Positions 17,301-30,900 of a DNA stretch of 64,000 bases are shown here, piece by piece. Both the position numbers and the translations under genes were made by a program. The first letter of the stretch is position 1. The number at the start of each line of letters is the position of its first letter. The notes under the pieces are model-generated. The model made no database searches. It had not been told where the DNA came from and was given only the letters and a program-made list of their open reading frames with translations. The stretch is from Chrysomallon squamiferum (lineage: Eukaryota > Mollusca > Gastropoda > Neomphalida > Peltospiridae). The stretch covers positions 22,845,002 through 22,909,001 of the forward strand of contig CM022665.1 in assembly GCA_012295275.1 (NCBI GenBank). The letters are read 5' to 3'.

Positions 17301-19029
17301 CCTTAAGGTTTCCGGCTTTTTTTCTACTGTATGTATCGATTCCATTATTGCTGAAGTCCAACAGGAACCAACAGTTACTTCATAAAAAAAACCAAATGTT
17401 TAATTTTACGAACTAACAGCAGAAAGGAGATTTTCTTTTAATAGATCCATTTGTCTTTTAAAGAACACTCGCCAGAATCTGGTTATAGATAACCAGCATA
17501 AAATATCTGCACTTTGAATTGGATTCTGTTTAGAGATTTCTATGTCTTAGTATAATAAGCCCTGCAAGGCGCATATAACTTTCAACTTACCGCGTTCATC
17601 ACCGTAATAGGAATCTTTACTTGACTAAAAAGAAGATTTATTTGGCAAAGCGTAAGAAAAACAGGTTTCGTAGCATATTACATTTACAAAATGCAGGAAT
17701 TGATGGAACTAATTTTACGTTTTTAAGGAGATAATCGATTTACAAATGAGTTAAGTAGTAGAGATAATATTACACGCCGAAGGAACGTACTGGATTCTTA
17801 TTTTTTTCTCTGATTGATGAATGTTTTTTCTACAGAAAAAAAAACGTCTTGAGGCCAGTTTCCAACTCTGTACTCACTACGAGATGCCGACTGTAAAATC
17901 AACTTATCTGTAAAAATAACAATTGCCAGAAGAAAGGTGTAATACGAATTTCAAGTGTATAAAGGTTTAATGCATTTTTATTTCTTTGAAAAACAAGACT
18001 ATGTAAAATCAATATGATTATGAAAATAATAAATATGAAGAACAGTATGTAATTATTTTTATTATAAGTAGTCTGCCTCTCTGTCTATGTATCTGTCTAT
18101 ATGTTTCTGTCTCTGTCTATATGCCTGTATCTCTGTTCTCTGCCTAAATCTTTACTGAACACACACACGTGTACATATTCACTGTTAAAAAATATTTAAT
18201 GATGGAAACAAAATGTTGCATTTTTTTTCTTTCCTTTCCCTTTTTTAATTATTTTTTTTTTACTTCAAATTTATCTTTCTTTGCATTCTTTCCTCGCAAA
18301 ATAAAAATTCTACAATATTACAAAAAATAGTTTGTGTGTTTATATAAACCGAGTAATATAAAACTCACAGTTTGACTGTCTGGACAGGCATCACAAGTAA
18401 ACATATCTCAGTTTACTTTTATAAATTATCACAACAGAACAGGATGTTTTGCTGTTTACTTTACATCACTCTTGGGAGGATTTAAACAAATGAAACAGGG
18501 GCGGACAGCTTGAACTTTATTATACCATGATGGTTTAACTTAGGACTAGAAAGGTCAGTGAAAAATAACCAGCTATTTAACTCAAACTGGACAACACAAT
18601 ATGGTAAAGTCGAAAGGTCACCACAGCATGATGACGAGTTTTGCTTCCAGCTAAGCGACTCCATTTTTATATTGAAACCAATAACCTTGTCAAAGACCAA
18701 AATCAATATGCTTGAAATCTAATGTCTGGGGTTTTAAGATGGGAGAATATACCCTTCACTGCATGTCAGATAAAGATTTATAGCTACTAACAGTTCGTGT
18801 CGTAATAATAGCTATGAACCGTGAAAATTAAGTAGCATCTTATATTTTCTGAGATCATAATAATACTGTGTCGTCAGTTAAGAGCATGTGATGAAAAGAA
18901 AATATTTTATTACCGAAAGGTTGATAATGTTCTGCTGTTGTCACATTTTAATGTTAAGTATTTTTATTTATAATTTTAGAGTTAAAAATGCAAATACAAT
19001 AATATTATTCTAAATATATGTTATGATAT

Positions 19030-19083
19030 TTATTATTATTACTACTATTATTATTGTTGTTGTTGTTGTTATTGTTATTGTTG

Positions 19084-19123
<40 letters not shown>
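19030..19123. repeat. (TTA)n / (TTG)n microsatellite
   Basis: ATT, ACT and TTG units followed by a clean (TTA)n stretch. This is the only sizeable AAT-family array with the T-rich strand on +. Confidence 0.92.
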
Positions 19124-19124
<1 letters not shown>

Positions 19125-19559
19125 ATGCAAACCATGCAAACGTAAGTTATCTAAAATTTTATTATTATTTTATATTTCGCATATCGTCAGATATTTCGAA
19201 AATAATTTTCACCCAGTTTTATAGATTGTCCATATGTTATTCTTTCAAATAATCACAATTTATAAAAAAAAATTCAATATAATTATGATTTTAATATCTT
19301 CTTTAGGTTTTTGTATTATTTCTTTTAGAAATACGTTTCATCTATCATAATTTCAGTTCTAGTCTAATATAACATGTGTAAAGTATTTGAAAAGTTGATA
19401 AGACAGTTTCTGCAGAATGGAAGCGTAAGTCAAGATTTGAGGTAATTAAAACATGATCTACTTAGAAAAACAGACACATGGTAGCTAAAACAACCATCAG
19501 GTCCTTCACGTGCAGGTGGAAGCTATCACCAATCTTTCTTATATTTTCATTTCTTCTGT

Positions 19560-20062
19560 AACAACACCGCCGCACAAGCACTTGTACTTTTAGGCAGCGA
19601 TATCTCAATTAATCAGCAGTAGCTTCTACATGCAGCGAGTCAACAACAACACCACCACCACACACACATACACAGACACAAACACACACTGACGCGCAGA
19701 TGGCTGACAAACCAGCAGCTCACTGGTAGACGTGTCAGCAGGTATGTCGTTCTGACGTTGTACTTCATGCAGCATCGAAATAATCTGTCCGATCTACATC
19801 GAGATAAGTGATAACAGAGCCGAGATTGACAATCAATTGGTTAGGAAACGCTAGAGGCCCGAGACGGACAGCTTCCTTCATCAGTAGTTTATCTTTCCCT
19901 GCTGGACAAGACGGGTTAATTTACACAGGGAACTCAGTAAATGGTGTAAACAAAAGGCTATATATCAAATATCCTTTCACTGAAGAGATTGCGGCTGGGC
20001 AACCGTAGAGGATGTTTTTAGGCTCTCTCTCTTGTCCAGCCTGACACTAAGATGATTGAGAG
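19560..20062 (+). promoter_or_regulatory. GC-richer island ending in a strong splice-donor-like site
   Basis: About 500 bp of complex, less AT-rich sequence, with a CA-rich stretch at 19647-19690 and a CCAAT/homeobox-like cluster near 19833-19850 (gattgacaatcaattgg). It ends at GAG|GTAAGACT with the donor at 20063, close to the AG|GTAAGA consensus. It could be an untranslated first exon or an enhancer. The 66-codon open frame inside starts with a non-ATG codon and is not recognised. Confidence 0.25.
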
Positions 20063-20581
20063 GTAAGACTAAAGCAATAGTTCACTTCCACATGAAAAGT
20101 TACATACAATATCACTTCTCGCAAGATAACACACGTACAGGCCATTTATCGACAGGTCTTACTGATGCAGTTTAATAAGAAGCGAGAATCGAACTTGTTG
20201 TTGGAATGTTTTTTTTTCTTCTTCTTCATTCTGAAACAAGACTCTCATTTTGATTTGTTCGTAAGAGCGACTATTGGAGAGGGATTGCGTATTTTTTGAA
20301 TAATTGTATTTTTCTCGTGTGTTTTCTTTTAACCGTTCACAGAATATCACGCAGTCGAACCCTTGGCCATCAGATAAAAAAAAGAAATGAAAGAGATTAA
20401 TTAAAATGTTAGATTAAAAGATATTAAACGAATTAAAAATTGATTATTTAGAGAAAAAGTGGAAGAGGATTTGAGGGAAAGAAATGTTGCTGCTATAATT
20501 CTAAACAAAAGTATGAAGAATGATTCTGATAAAAAAAAAAAGCAACTAACCAACAAACAAATAAATAAACAATTTAGATAA

Positions 20582-20583
20582 TG

Positions 20584-20629
<46 letters not shown>

Positions 20630-20668
20630 TAAGTTACCATCTTTAAAAACTACAACGACAACAACAGC

Positions 20669-20700
<32 letters not shown>

Positions 20701-20752
20701 AAGTGACTATTACGATGATGATGATGATAATAATAATTATAATAATAATAAT
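20582..20752. repeat. Cluster of AAT, AAC and GAT trinucleotide arrays
   Basis: (AAT)n at 20582-20630, an AAC/AGC segment at 20651-20668, (AAT)n at 20669-20697, then GAT and AAT units to 20752. Poly-Tyr and poly-Ile frames on the minus strand are artefacts. Confidence 0.92.
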
Positions 20753-21540
20753 CCTGTACAAACAGCGGTACAAAACAACATATTTACATAATAATCTGGA
20801 TGAGTATTATGCACCGCAGGTCCAGACCACCATTTGACATGGGTTAGGATCACAGACCTGTGTTTAGATGGCAAATATTAAGATGATGAACAGAATCACC
20901 GTACAGCGCACACTCCTTTGCATAATATCAAACGGCACAGTTGTACTGTTTGTTGTGTTTGCCCATGGCATGCATGGTCTTCGTGTAATAAAGCAAATGG
21001 TGTATTATATATTACAACATCCTGTATAATACTAAATAACAGTCTGGACTCCCACTTCTGCATAATATAATGTAACATTACGGATATTTCTCTGATATTA
21101 ACTCACCTAGATCCGCCCCTGTTTTCCTCATTATTTTCATAAATCGACGCTTAATCTTACTGGAAATTCTCTATATGATCTTCTATACTTTGTAAAATAT
21201 CTAATACAGATTACTTGAAAGATTTAAATAAATAAATTATTATTATTTTTTTTTTTAAATTTATACTTCCTTCAGACTAGGACTGTTTATTTAAATATGA
21301 GGATTATGGCATTTTCTGACCATCTTGTAGAAGAGATAACGCTTTTCTTATGAATTGTTTTATTAATTTTGTTCCAGCCATATTTTCTAAAAAAAAATTG
21401 TCGATGTGGAATCAACGCTCATATGTTTTGCATCTGCATAATACTCACATTTGCTTGAAGTTCGTATTGGTAATTCACTTTGAAAGCCAAACTCTTTCAA
21501 CATTATCACCAAGAAGAAGAAAATGCAGAAGATAAAAACG

Positions 21541-21640
21541 CCAACAACAACAATAACACTAACAACAAAAATTACAACAGCAGCAGCAACAGCAACAACA
21601 ACAACAACAACAATAATTAAATAAATAAATAAATAAATAA
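21541..21640. repeat. (AAC)n / (AGC)n followed by (AAAT)n
   Basis: CAA and CAG units are followed by five AAAT units. A simple repeat seen directly. Confidence 0.85.
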
Positions 21641-23974
21641 TCCAGTCCTTGGCATTTCATTTCTCCATCCATTCACAAACTCGACACCTTAAACTGCTCC
21701 CAGAACTGAACGAAAACGTAAGTCAAGCTAAGCTAAAGGAAAGGAAAGCTAAATAATAAATTTCCAATTTACTTGAAAAACTCACGGGTCAGCCCGTATA
21801 ACGTGAATCTATAGGCTTTAATTCATACGGAACCAAAAGATAACTACAAGGTATTATTATCGCGTCGGGGTGTTGATCTTAACAGGTGTAAGGTAGCGGC
21901 GACCAGGTCACGAACTGTAACCCCAGCCGTTGGACATGCGGCGTAGAACATCTCTGTCACTTGTAAACGATAACCTTTGATAGGGAGTTTTCACTTTGAT
22001 GGTTTGTTTGTTGTCAGTTCGGTGATAGATATCTCTACAGCTGAAATCAAGTACACTACAAGCGAAGTGGTCATTAAATGCTTGCTTATTAGTTCGCAAC
22101 AGATGAAACGAAAGGCATAAATAATGCACGCGAAAATATCAAGTATGCGTTGAAAGGAGTACCGTACGAAATCAAAGGGTGAAAATAATGGCCGAATTTA
22201 AAACCAGAAAGCAGATCGAAAGACGTTTAACAGTCCCAGTAATGAACTGGCTTATAATTGAAATTGCAGATCTTGAACTAAAGAAAGATGTCTTGCACTG
22301 AACATATTTGAAAACAAGGGGGGAGGGGATGGGGGACATACTCTGCAAAGACTACTCACGAATTTCACGAAAGCACTTGTCCCTTCTTAATAAATATTTT
22401 GTTCTAATTTTTTTTTTTTTAATGAAAGATGAAACCATATTATAAACACCTCATATATATATATATATATATTATTTTTTTTTATCAGCCCCTTTCGCTG
22501 ATTATATATATAATGTTGGAAAAAAGGTACAAAGTAAAGTCAAAGTTAATGCAAAAACATTTATAATTTGCATAATGTATAAAATGTATTGTAGCTAGAG
22601 ATAACACAGTAAGATGAAATTAAGAATATGGAATATTGAACGTGTCCTGATTCGATTTTCAAAATCTAATTTCTGTGTACGCTGAAAGTTTACAGATCAT
22701 TTATCTAACATCAGATGAAAATAAGTCTCATTCTGCTAAAATGAAAGTAATTATTGCAGTCAAACTGAAATTTAGTATACAACAACAACAACAGGTAATT
22801 ACTAATTACATACATACGTACATACATTTATGTGACAGTGTATTTGGTTTCATGTTTATTTGTGTGTCTGCTAACTGTGATTTCTGTTGTGACTAGTGTT
22901 TGATTTCATCTTCGTCGCTAATTCTGCAATCTAATGTTACGTTAAATTTTAACACTGTCTGCTAGATGACAATGCATTTATCTCCCCTACAGTGAACACC
23001 TGATGTCATAATTATTTGTGTAAAAACTGAAATAATTAGAATCTACTGATTCACCAAAGTAAATACAGCAGCTGTAGCAACAGCAGAGAATGCCACACTT
23101 TACAGGCTGACCCCACTGATTGCGTGCGTACCACCATGGGGGTGCAGAACGATGATCGTAAATACGTATTTCGTTCATAACGGAGCTCAGATGATTCAAC
23201 AACAAAGAACGTCTGGATCAGGTGTTATATACTGACAGAAGATGTTAACTTAATATTTAGGAAAACTGTTTTTAAGCAAACCCCAAAAGAGATTTCATAC
23301 TGTTATTAATAAATATATTTTAGACGTGAAAAAATGAAGATGTACAAAAATGGCGAGATATCCAACAAAAAAATATTGAATTTAAAAAAATATTTATGAT
23401 TAATATATGTTCCTGTATCGTTAATCCAACTTGCTTAATTAATAATGGAAAACTAATCAATAATAAACATTGGAAGTTTTGTAATTTATTAGTATGAGAT
23501 ACTCATTAATTATTTGTTTTAATACGCAAAGGACAAAAATCACGGATCTCAATTATAAATCTCGTTAAATAATTTTTCGTATGATATCCTAAGGCCTCAT
23601 TAAAACACTTTAAAAATCCTTAGCATATACACCACAGAGAAAAAGCTGCTGTTAAAGAGACGACTTCCACCTGTTTGTTTGGTTAATTCTGTTAAATTAT
23701 AGCAAACACCTTTGTTCCTCTATCGTTTATTTAAAGGTCAGAACTAACAGTAACAAAAACTGGTTACTATTATATCGAATGGAAATAGAGGCTTTCCTAT
23801 CCCATAACCAGTGACAGTCAGTACAAATAACTGGATGCGTAAGTACAAATTAATCGTTGAATTCCGATGTACTTTTAACCGAACATTCTTTTCCATTCGT
23901 TTTCCTCTACAAAAGATTGTTTCTAAACGAAGCGCAAGCTCTTGTAGCCAAATTTCTCTCTCTTTCCCCAGTCT

Positions 23975-24200
23975 CCCCTGCGTCACGTGACTGGAGAAAC
24001 TAACCTGTAGTCTAGGCTGACTTTGCTTTTATTGGCGGTTTACCACGAGCGAGGTGCACATGTGTGCTGTGTGTGGATGTAAACGAAGACTGGAAAGCGT
24101 CGTTATCAACGGCTGTAAGATCAATACACGTCAGCGGGATACTGCCTGTGATCTCTCTACACAGTCGCTGTACTGTCATACAGTGAACATCGACTCTACA
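23975..24200 (+). promoter_or_regulatory. Promoter-like patch: CACGTG palindrome plus CCAAT box
   Basis: GTCACGTGAC at 23982-23991 is a perfect 10-bp palindrome that matches the bHLH-LZ (USF/TFE/MITF, 'CLEAR'-type) E-box. About 40 bp downstream, attggcgg at 24031-24038 is an inverted CCAAT box (CCGCCAAT), the usual NF-Y core. Roughly 150 bp of GC-richer, complex sequence follows. Spacing and order resemble a CCAAT/E-box promoter and first untranslated exon. There is no transcript evidence, the strand is uncertain, and a link to the gene 34 kb downstream is speculative. Confidence 0.35.
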
Positions 24201-24205
24201 AACAG

Positions 24206-24516
24206 TCAGTGAAGAAAAATCCTTTGTGAAAAAAAATTATAATATCAAAAACTGATAGGGAGATCGTAAAGGCTCTTTTCATTTTCTCTGACAGCAAGTT
24301 ATCAATGGACTTACGTGAAATATCTATTCGGTGCAGTTACTTTTTTCAGCTATACAAAAGGCTCTGCAAGTTACTGTGAAAAACTCATTGATAAAAATAT
24401 TTAAAAAACTGATAAACATTGTAAACGTTCTTTTGAGTTTCTTTGACAGCATCTTATCAATGGACTTGTGTGAAATAACTATTCAGTGCGATAACTTTAT
24501 TCTGTTACACAAATGA
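24206..24516. repeat. Diverged tandem duplication, period about 155-158 bp
   Basis: Copy 1 (about 24206-24360) and copy 2 (about 24371-24516) share ordered blocks: aaaactgata (24247 / 24405), a ctttt..tt..ct.tgacagca block (24276-24297 / 24431-24452), atcaatggactt (24301 / 24456), then gtgaaat and attc.gtgc, with substitutions and small indels between them. The order and spacing are kept. Low background identity makes chance unlikely. There is no sign of a third copy. Confidence 0.75.
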
Positions 24517-25174
24517 CGGTGTTTAAGGCAATGTTAACACATCAGTGAATAGCAGTTGAAAAGTGACTAGAATCTCATATTTTGCTGTAATCATGGGTTT
24601 CTGAGACTGTTTTAGAACTATTTTAGCTGTACTGGTTGCATACTGTGTAATAACTCCAGACTTGCACTATTATACTCATATCGTTGGCTGAGTTATTCAT
24701 TCGGTAGATAAAATAATCTCATGGACATATCAGGAAATTCCAGTGCTATTTTCGTACTGTTCTGAATTTTGCTTACAGCATTCAGACTTTAAACCCGAAC
24801 TAGCATAATAACAAGATTCTTTTGGATTGTGGTTTTGGTTCTGTTTTTATTTTTTTTTCTAAATTCGAATCCTGGATCAACTGTTGGAAGATTAGTGCAA
24901 GTCGTTGCCAGATAAAGAGGTAGGCCATGTTTATTTTATTTCTTCACTGTTTTGATTATGGTGCGAGATTTGGCAAAGTACGTTTCTTTGTTTAGATGGG
25001 CTTACTTGATTTTGTTATATCTATTTCCCAAGTGATTCAGAGATAGAAAAAACAGGTGTTGCGCTCATTAGGCATCTAGTAAATAAATCGTAAATAGATT
25101 GAATTAGAAAGGCGAACGGGAAATTAATCAAGGTGCTTTCGTTATTATTTTAGTTTCGTATGTTTGTCTGTATT

Positions 25175-25333
25175 ATATATTATGTATGTATATATGTATG
25201 TATGTATGTATGTATATAAACACACACGTATATGCGTGTCAGTATGTATGTGTATGTGTATATATGTATGTACATATATATGTACATTTGCATGAATGTG
25301 TATGTTTTTGTGTATGTTACGTGTATATTTATA

Positions 25334-25381
<48 letters not shown>

Positions 25382-25440
25382 CATAAAAACGTGTATATTT
25401 GTTTATGTGACTGTGTGTAGATTGGTTCATGTGTGTATGT
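25175..25440. repeat. TATG/ACAC/TA compound microsatellite zone
   Basis: Degenerate TATG and TGTATA units span the zone, with a perfect (TA)n run at about 25338-25370 followed by ACAC. Open frames of Ile, Tyr and Thr on both strands here are artefacts of the repeat. Confidence 0.9.
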
Positions 25441-25720
25441 ATATATTTGTGAAAAGATGGCTAAGCGCCCAAACCTCTCCTTGAGAAACACAGAGCGTAC
25501 TGCAGAGGCAAGACGATCATGAAGATTCATTTATTATTTATCTAGCTATTAGATTAAATTTGCTTTATTATCTCAATTTCTGTCAAAGCAAAAAGGCTAT
25601 ATACATGACATTTATCGTTGGTTTACCATAATTAATCCGTGGTCAGAATTACACACGTAAACAAAGAAAAAAAGAGTAAGAAAGAGAGAATGGAAGAGAG
25701 AGATAGATAAACAGACAGAC

Positions 25721-25872
<152 letters not shown>

Positions 25873-26344
25873 ATAATAAGTAAATGAAAGAGACAATATA
25901 AGAGTAAGGGACAGAAAGTGAAATATATTCTATGTAATATATTTGTGAAAAGCCATAAGAGGAAGAGAAAAAAAAAAAAAAAAATGAAGAAAGAGAAAAG
26001 AAATGATAAAGAAAAAAAAAATTAGATACAAGTGATCATGGCTGGGTAATCTATCATTACATCACAGCCGACAACTATTAGCATGCATATATCAGACATT
26101 AACCTCCCAACAGTTTACTTCACACTTTCACATAACTGTAAAAAAATAAGAGGTAAGTGGGATAAAAAAACAAAAAAACGATATGAAGCAGGTATCTATA
26201 TTTATATCTGTGCAAAATAATAATGTGATTTCAGAAACACTTCATAAAATGTTAGTGTTGTGTTTCGCAAGACAAATGACTGTTATTAACGTTTTAACTC
26301 GGCATCATTCTACAGAAAAAAAAAAAAACATTTAATCCATTTTA

Positions 26345-26734
26345 TTAGAGGCTAATGGAAAACGGGAACAGATTTGTTTGTCCAATTTTTATATCCTGCC
26401 AACTAACTGCGAGACCTATGATTAAAATCATGTCGGGGGACGCTTTTAATAGCACGTCTGTCGAAATGTATTTAATTTTTCGCGACTGGTGCATGGGGAA
26501 CAAAGAACGTTTAGCATAATTATGTATCCATTTTGTGCAATCACCGCGTGAGAAAAACGGTGACAAGAGAACGCGACCACGTGCACTCCCACGACAGATG
26601 TCGGATAGCTGGGGAGAGGCTGCCGTGTCTGCGAGGCCCTGCAGAACTACTTCAATTATAACACACTGACAGCAAAACACCGCTCGGTGTTTCTGTTTGC
26701 ACTCTGCTCGATAAATCTTTGAACGAGTCCTCAT
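26345..26734 (-). CDS. Unrecognised 129-codon ORF, doubtful
   Basis: This is one of the longer open frames in the window outside the minisatellite. The frame extends upstream to 26779 only with a TTG start; the first ATG is at 26734. The predicted product is basic and Cys/Arg-rich near its start, with no signal peptide, membrane helix or motif I recognise. It overlaps a GC-richer island (about 26490-26760), where fewer stops are expected by chance. No splice sites or polyadenylation pattern settle the matter. It is more likely a chance ORF in a regulatory or untranslated segment than a gene. Confidence 0.12.
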   Translation of the reverse strand: MRTRSKIYRAECKQKHRAVFCCQCVIIEVVLQGLADTAASPQLSDICRGSARGRVLLSPFFSRGDCTKWIHNYAKRSLFPMHQSRKIKYISTDVLLKASPDMILIIGLAVSWQDIKIGQTNLFPFSISL

Positions 26735-27810
26735 CCGATTCCTTCTTATTCTCCTTACTTGGTGCTGCCTAGAAAACAAGTACGATTTTTTTTTTTTTGA
26801 TTTTTTTTTTTTAGTCCTCTCGCGCCTGCTGCAGAGGTAATTGGAAATTAATATTTCAAGAGGTTACGTGATGTTCAAGTAGAGTTTCATCTTGTGCGCT
26901 GTTGAGATTGCAGCCGCTGTCGCTGTCAGAAAGTCAGTGGTGGTCTGGAGCGCTCAAGTGTGACATCTCCAAGACAAACTGGAAAGATTTTTTTTTTCTT
27001 TTTTATGAAAGAAAAAAACATTTTGAAATTGCACTTTCGTCTACTGCTTGTTAGCTGTCAATAAAATATAATAACAGGAACATTCAGTTCGTTATTAAAG
27101 CAAAAAAAAATATCCCATTTTATTCCTTAATCCTTTATTATTTTGAGATGTGAAGAATAAACCAACACGCTTTACCAATAGGATTATTACTGTTGATAGT
27201 CATAGAAAATTTATGTGCATTTTCCGTCAGATGTGGAAGCTGATATCCTGCCTTTGATTACATTAATCAGTGAGCACCAGTTGGAACGGAAATGGCCCAG
27301 TAGGTCCACCGCAGTAGATCGATCCGTGTATCCTTTGCGTAGAAAAAACATGCTGCGTTACTACATTTCGACTCGCTCCAGCGCGCCTTGTAAGCGATAC
27401 CTGGCCGATAACGTCAAGGGTCAACGCATCACATTCAGTTCTAACTACAGTGACTGTTGGAATATATTTTAATAACTATTAGTAAAGCCTAAAATTATAT
27501 ACTGCTATAATTATATACATTTACAACAGCAGAACAATCACCTTTAAGCGAATTTAGCATCGTAGGCGACTCTTCTTGTCTGGTGTGTAATTTGGTGACT
27601 TTTGTGTTCTTACACTAAGAAGCTTAGCAGAGTTAAAATGAAGCTGTTCTTTCTCCATTAGTCTACAATAAGCATCTAGGTGTCTATTGTCGTGTTGTTC
27701 TGGATTATTTTAATAGTATAGGAGAAGGTTGAAAAGATTTATAGACTAGAGCTTCAACAAAAAAAATGGAGAATTAGCGAGGAATGTCGAGACAGGGGAC
27801 TAGATAAATA

Positions 27811-27929
<119 letters not shown>

Positions 27930-30900
27930 ATGTAAGGAGGAAAAAGGATGAGAAATCAAAAGACGAAGAAAGACAATGGATTATTTCTCATTTCTCTGAA
28001 TAATTAAGCTGTTCTCCAACTGATAAAATAAAATATATAATCAGACTACATTTCATTTAGACAGATATGTTTAATAAAACATCTCCTGCTTTCTTTTATT
28101 TATAATTTCTACATCCTAACGATCACACCGCACGCAATCCAGAGATGATAGCAGCTCACTTATTTATTTATTTGACGAAAAGAACACCAGATTTCAGTCT
28201 GCTTGCGTTTTATGTAGAAAACTGATACACATGGTTTTCTGCTTGAAATATTTCTGTATGAAACGTCCTGTCAAGACGATGTGCATAAACCCGTGTTACA
28301 ACTTTCCAGAGAGTTCTGGGCTTTTTTAAAATTTCTTTTAACATTCATCAAAATTATCTTTTAATATGCATTAAGAAATATTATTTTTTTTCCTCCTATA
28401 ATTTACTTTTTGAAAACAAATCCTGAAGGTACGTTTCGCTAAATAATTATATAAAAAGCTTTCAGATTCGATAGATGTGCAGTAACAGTGATTGTGAATG
28501 TCATTATGTCAGCGGCCTTATAATTGGTAGATATAATGTGATCGCGCTAACATACTGACACAAAGATTGTTCTTCGGCAGATATTCCGGACTCCAGGTCT
28601 TTGTGCCCAGGACAGACGTACTCGAACTCTCGGGGGATAGTGGCACGATGATAGAATAGAACAGAATCAGTGGGTGTTGTTTGTCGTTTCATATAACTAT
28701 TAACCCTGGACCCTTATAAAGGTCAGGACTTTTAATAACGTCTGGTCAAATTGAACAATACGGGCGTTTCATGGGAAACCGTCCACACAGCGAATACAAA
28801 GAACTGCTGTGTTAGAAGAGAGATATATGAAGTCGTCTTTTGTGAGAAAGAAAACAATTATAACAACAAAGTTCCTCCAAATGAATTGCTTTTCCTTTTC
28901 CCTGGGAAATCGCAAGATGAATATGCCAATATCCAATCCACAGGGAACACTATTTTGAACAGTTTTAGTGTTGAGAGTCTATTGGTCTAGTTCAGTAATT
29001 GTGTTAGATGTTCTGGTGGGTTCAAAGAACCAGTGAGAAATATATATCTCTTTGTCTAGCTGTCTGTCCTTCTGTTTTCCATCCTGTTTATTTCTCTCTC
29101 TGCATAGATATATAGCAACTGAATAGACACAACATACGTCAGAATTTTAGTAAAAGCTACTAAATTGGAAAAGAATTATATATTAAGAATTATTTTGCTA
29201 TTATAATTATTACAGAAGAAAGCAACAACCCAAAACAAACAACATTAATTAGTAACTTATACATGGAAACAAAAACATTAAAGAAGAAAATAAGTAATTC
29301 CCACAGGTCAAAACAGAATACATTTGTGACAGCTCTTTATGCGGAAAGAATTTCCGAATAATGGTTTTATAAATAATATAACATCCGTTTTATTTGGAAA
29401 AAGAAATAAATAAATCGATAATGTCTTTTGTTTAACAGTGAACATATTAACCGTTAATTTGAGCAAACAAAGCTATAGACTATATTAAATCCACTGCTAT
29501 TGTATTAAAGTAATCATCCTCACACTCCGACAATCAGAGCTTGCAATCAGTCCAGGCAGAGTATCAGTGGTGTGAGCCGACGTGTATTATTAACGCGTTA
29601 CTTATAGACAACGCTTTATTAGCCATTACGCTAATGGATGGCTTGCAAACTGTAATAAATCGAAGGCAAGAAGGAAATGTGATGTATTTAGACGACAATC
29701 AATACCAATACGCCGACATCAATACCTTCTTAATGTCAAACACTGTCCTGTTCTTGTTGTCGACGATGCACCTGATATCGCTGGATAAATACCAGCGAGC
29801 TGCACAGACTTAGGTGAAGAAGATAAGATTTTAACAAGCAGGATGTTTTTAAAATCATTATTCAATTAAGTATCTGTTACAGAAATTATCATACTGACTT
29901 GGAAAAGTGGGATGAAAGAAAAGCACTAAATTGCATCTTGGCAGCATCCAGTTTAATGTAACGCACTTTTCCTTGGTTAATAGACAATTGGTGTGAAAGA
30001 AACACACACACACACATATATATACACTGAGCCAGACAGAAAGAGACTGAGAAAGTATGTATTGCAGATATAATGGATATATAAAATGTATATATTCATT
30101 TCTTATTTTTAACGATTAACACACACACACACACACACACTCGAATAACATTCGTTCCTTTGTTAATTCATTAATCCATTTTAAAAATAATAAATATTGT
30201 ATATAAATTATACAGTTTCAACACATGCAGTGATCTTTACAATTAACCTATTCTGAAACACAAAATAAAAATTTTGAATTTTACATATTTAATTTTGTTC
30301 AAATTTATAGCAAAAAGGAGCTATACTCAATTTGTATTGATTTATAGCTAGTAAAATTAATTTTAATTCCTGTCATTTCCTTACAAAATCATTCTGAAAT
30401 AGTTGCCAATTATTTAAATTAAAATATCTCTTCTCCTTCACCATTCCTCTTGAATGCTGCTTCCAAGTCTTCCCTTATTTCACATTTCAATATCAAAAAG
30501 CGCAGATTTCTGACAGTGAAATATCTCCAGTGATTAACAAGGAAGAAAAAAAAAATAATTAGTTGATTTTGCAGTCATGCCATATGCTAGCTTCTCTGGA
30601 GAATGACAGGTATCGTCTGTATAAGCCGACTCACACCATTTGATATGTAAAAATTATGCAGTTGAAAACTCGTCTTGATAAAGCGTATGTCGTTCTTCTT
30701 GGGCAGTACCTCGTTAATTTCGTTCCGGTGTACCCACGCAGCAAATCCGTGCCTACAGCAGCTGGAACTGTCAATCAGGGCGAAGTTGATACGACACAAG
30801 AGAACTGCCGATTCGTGTAATTGAATTTTTTTTCTTCTTCTTCGTATCGGCACCTTTAATATGCTTCCTGCTAACAATTTTCTTTAAAAAAAAGTCTCAC

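Larger units (their letters stand above)
11237..19029. other. Non-coding region with GC-richer islands
   Basis: No gene could be supported. Notable patches are 12890-12995 (a short CpG-rich stretch), 14000-14230 (complex sequence with short direct and inverted repeats), 14510-14590 and about 17540-17600. The stretch 14640-15110 is extremely AT-rich. Homopolymers occur at 13285-13365 (A/AAT-rich), 13892-13914 (T), 13938-13949 (A) and 14288-14322 (A). Small ORFs scattered through the region lack any recognisable domain. Confidence 0.5.

Noticed and set aside
20802-21448. 13-bp inverted repeat (tgagtattatgca / tgcataatactca) as MITE ends
   Set aside because: One such pair within 1 kb is expected by chance in a window this long and AT-rich; no target-site duplication was seen.
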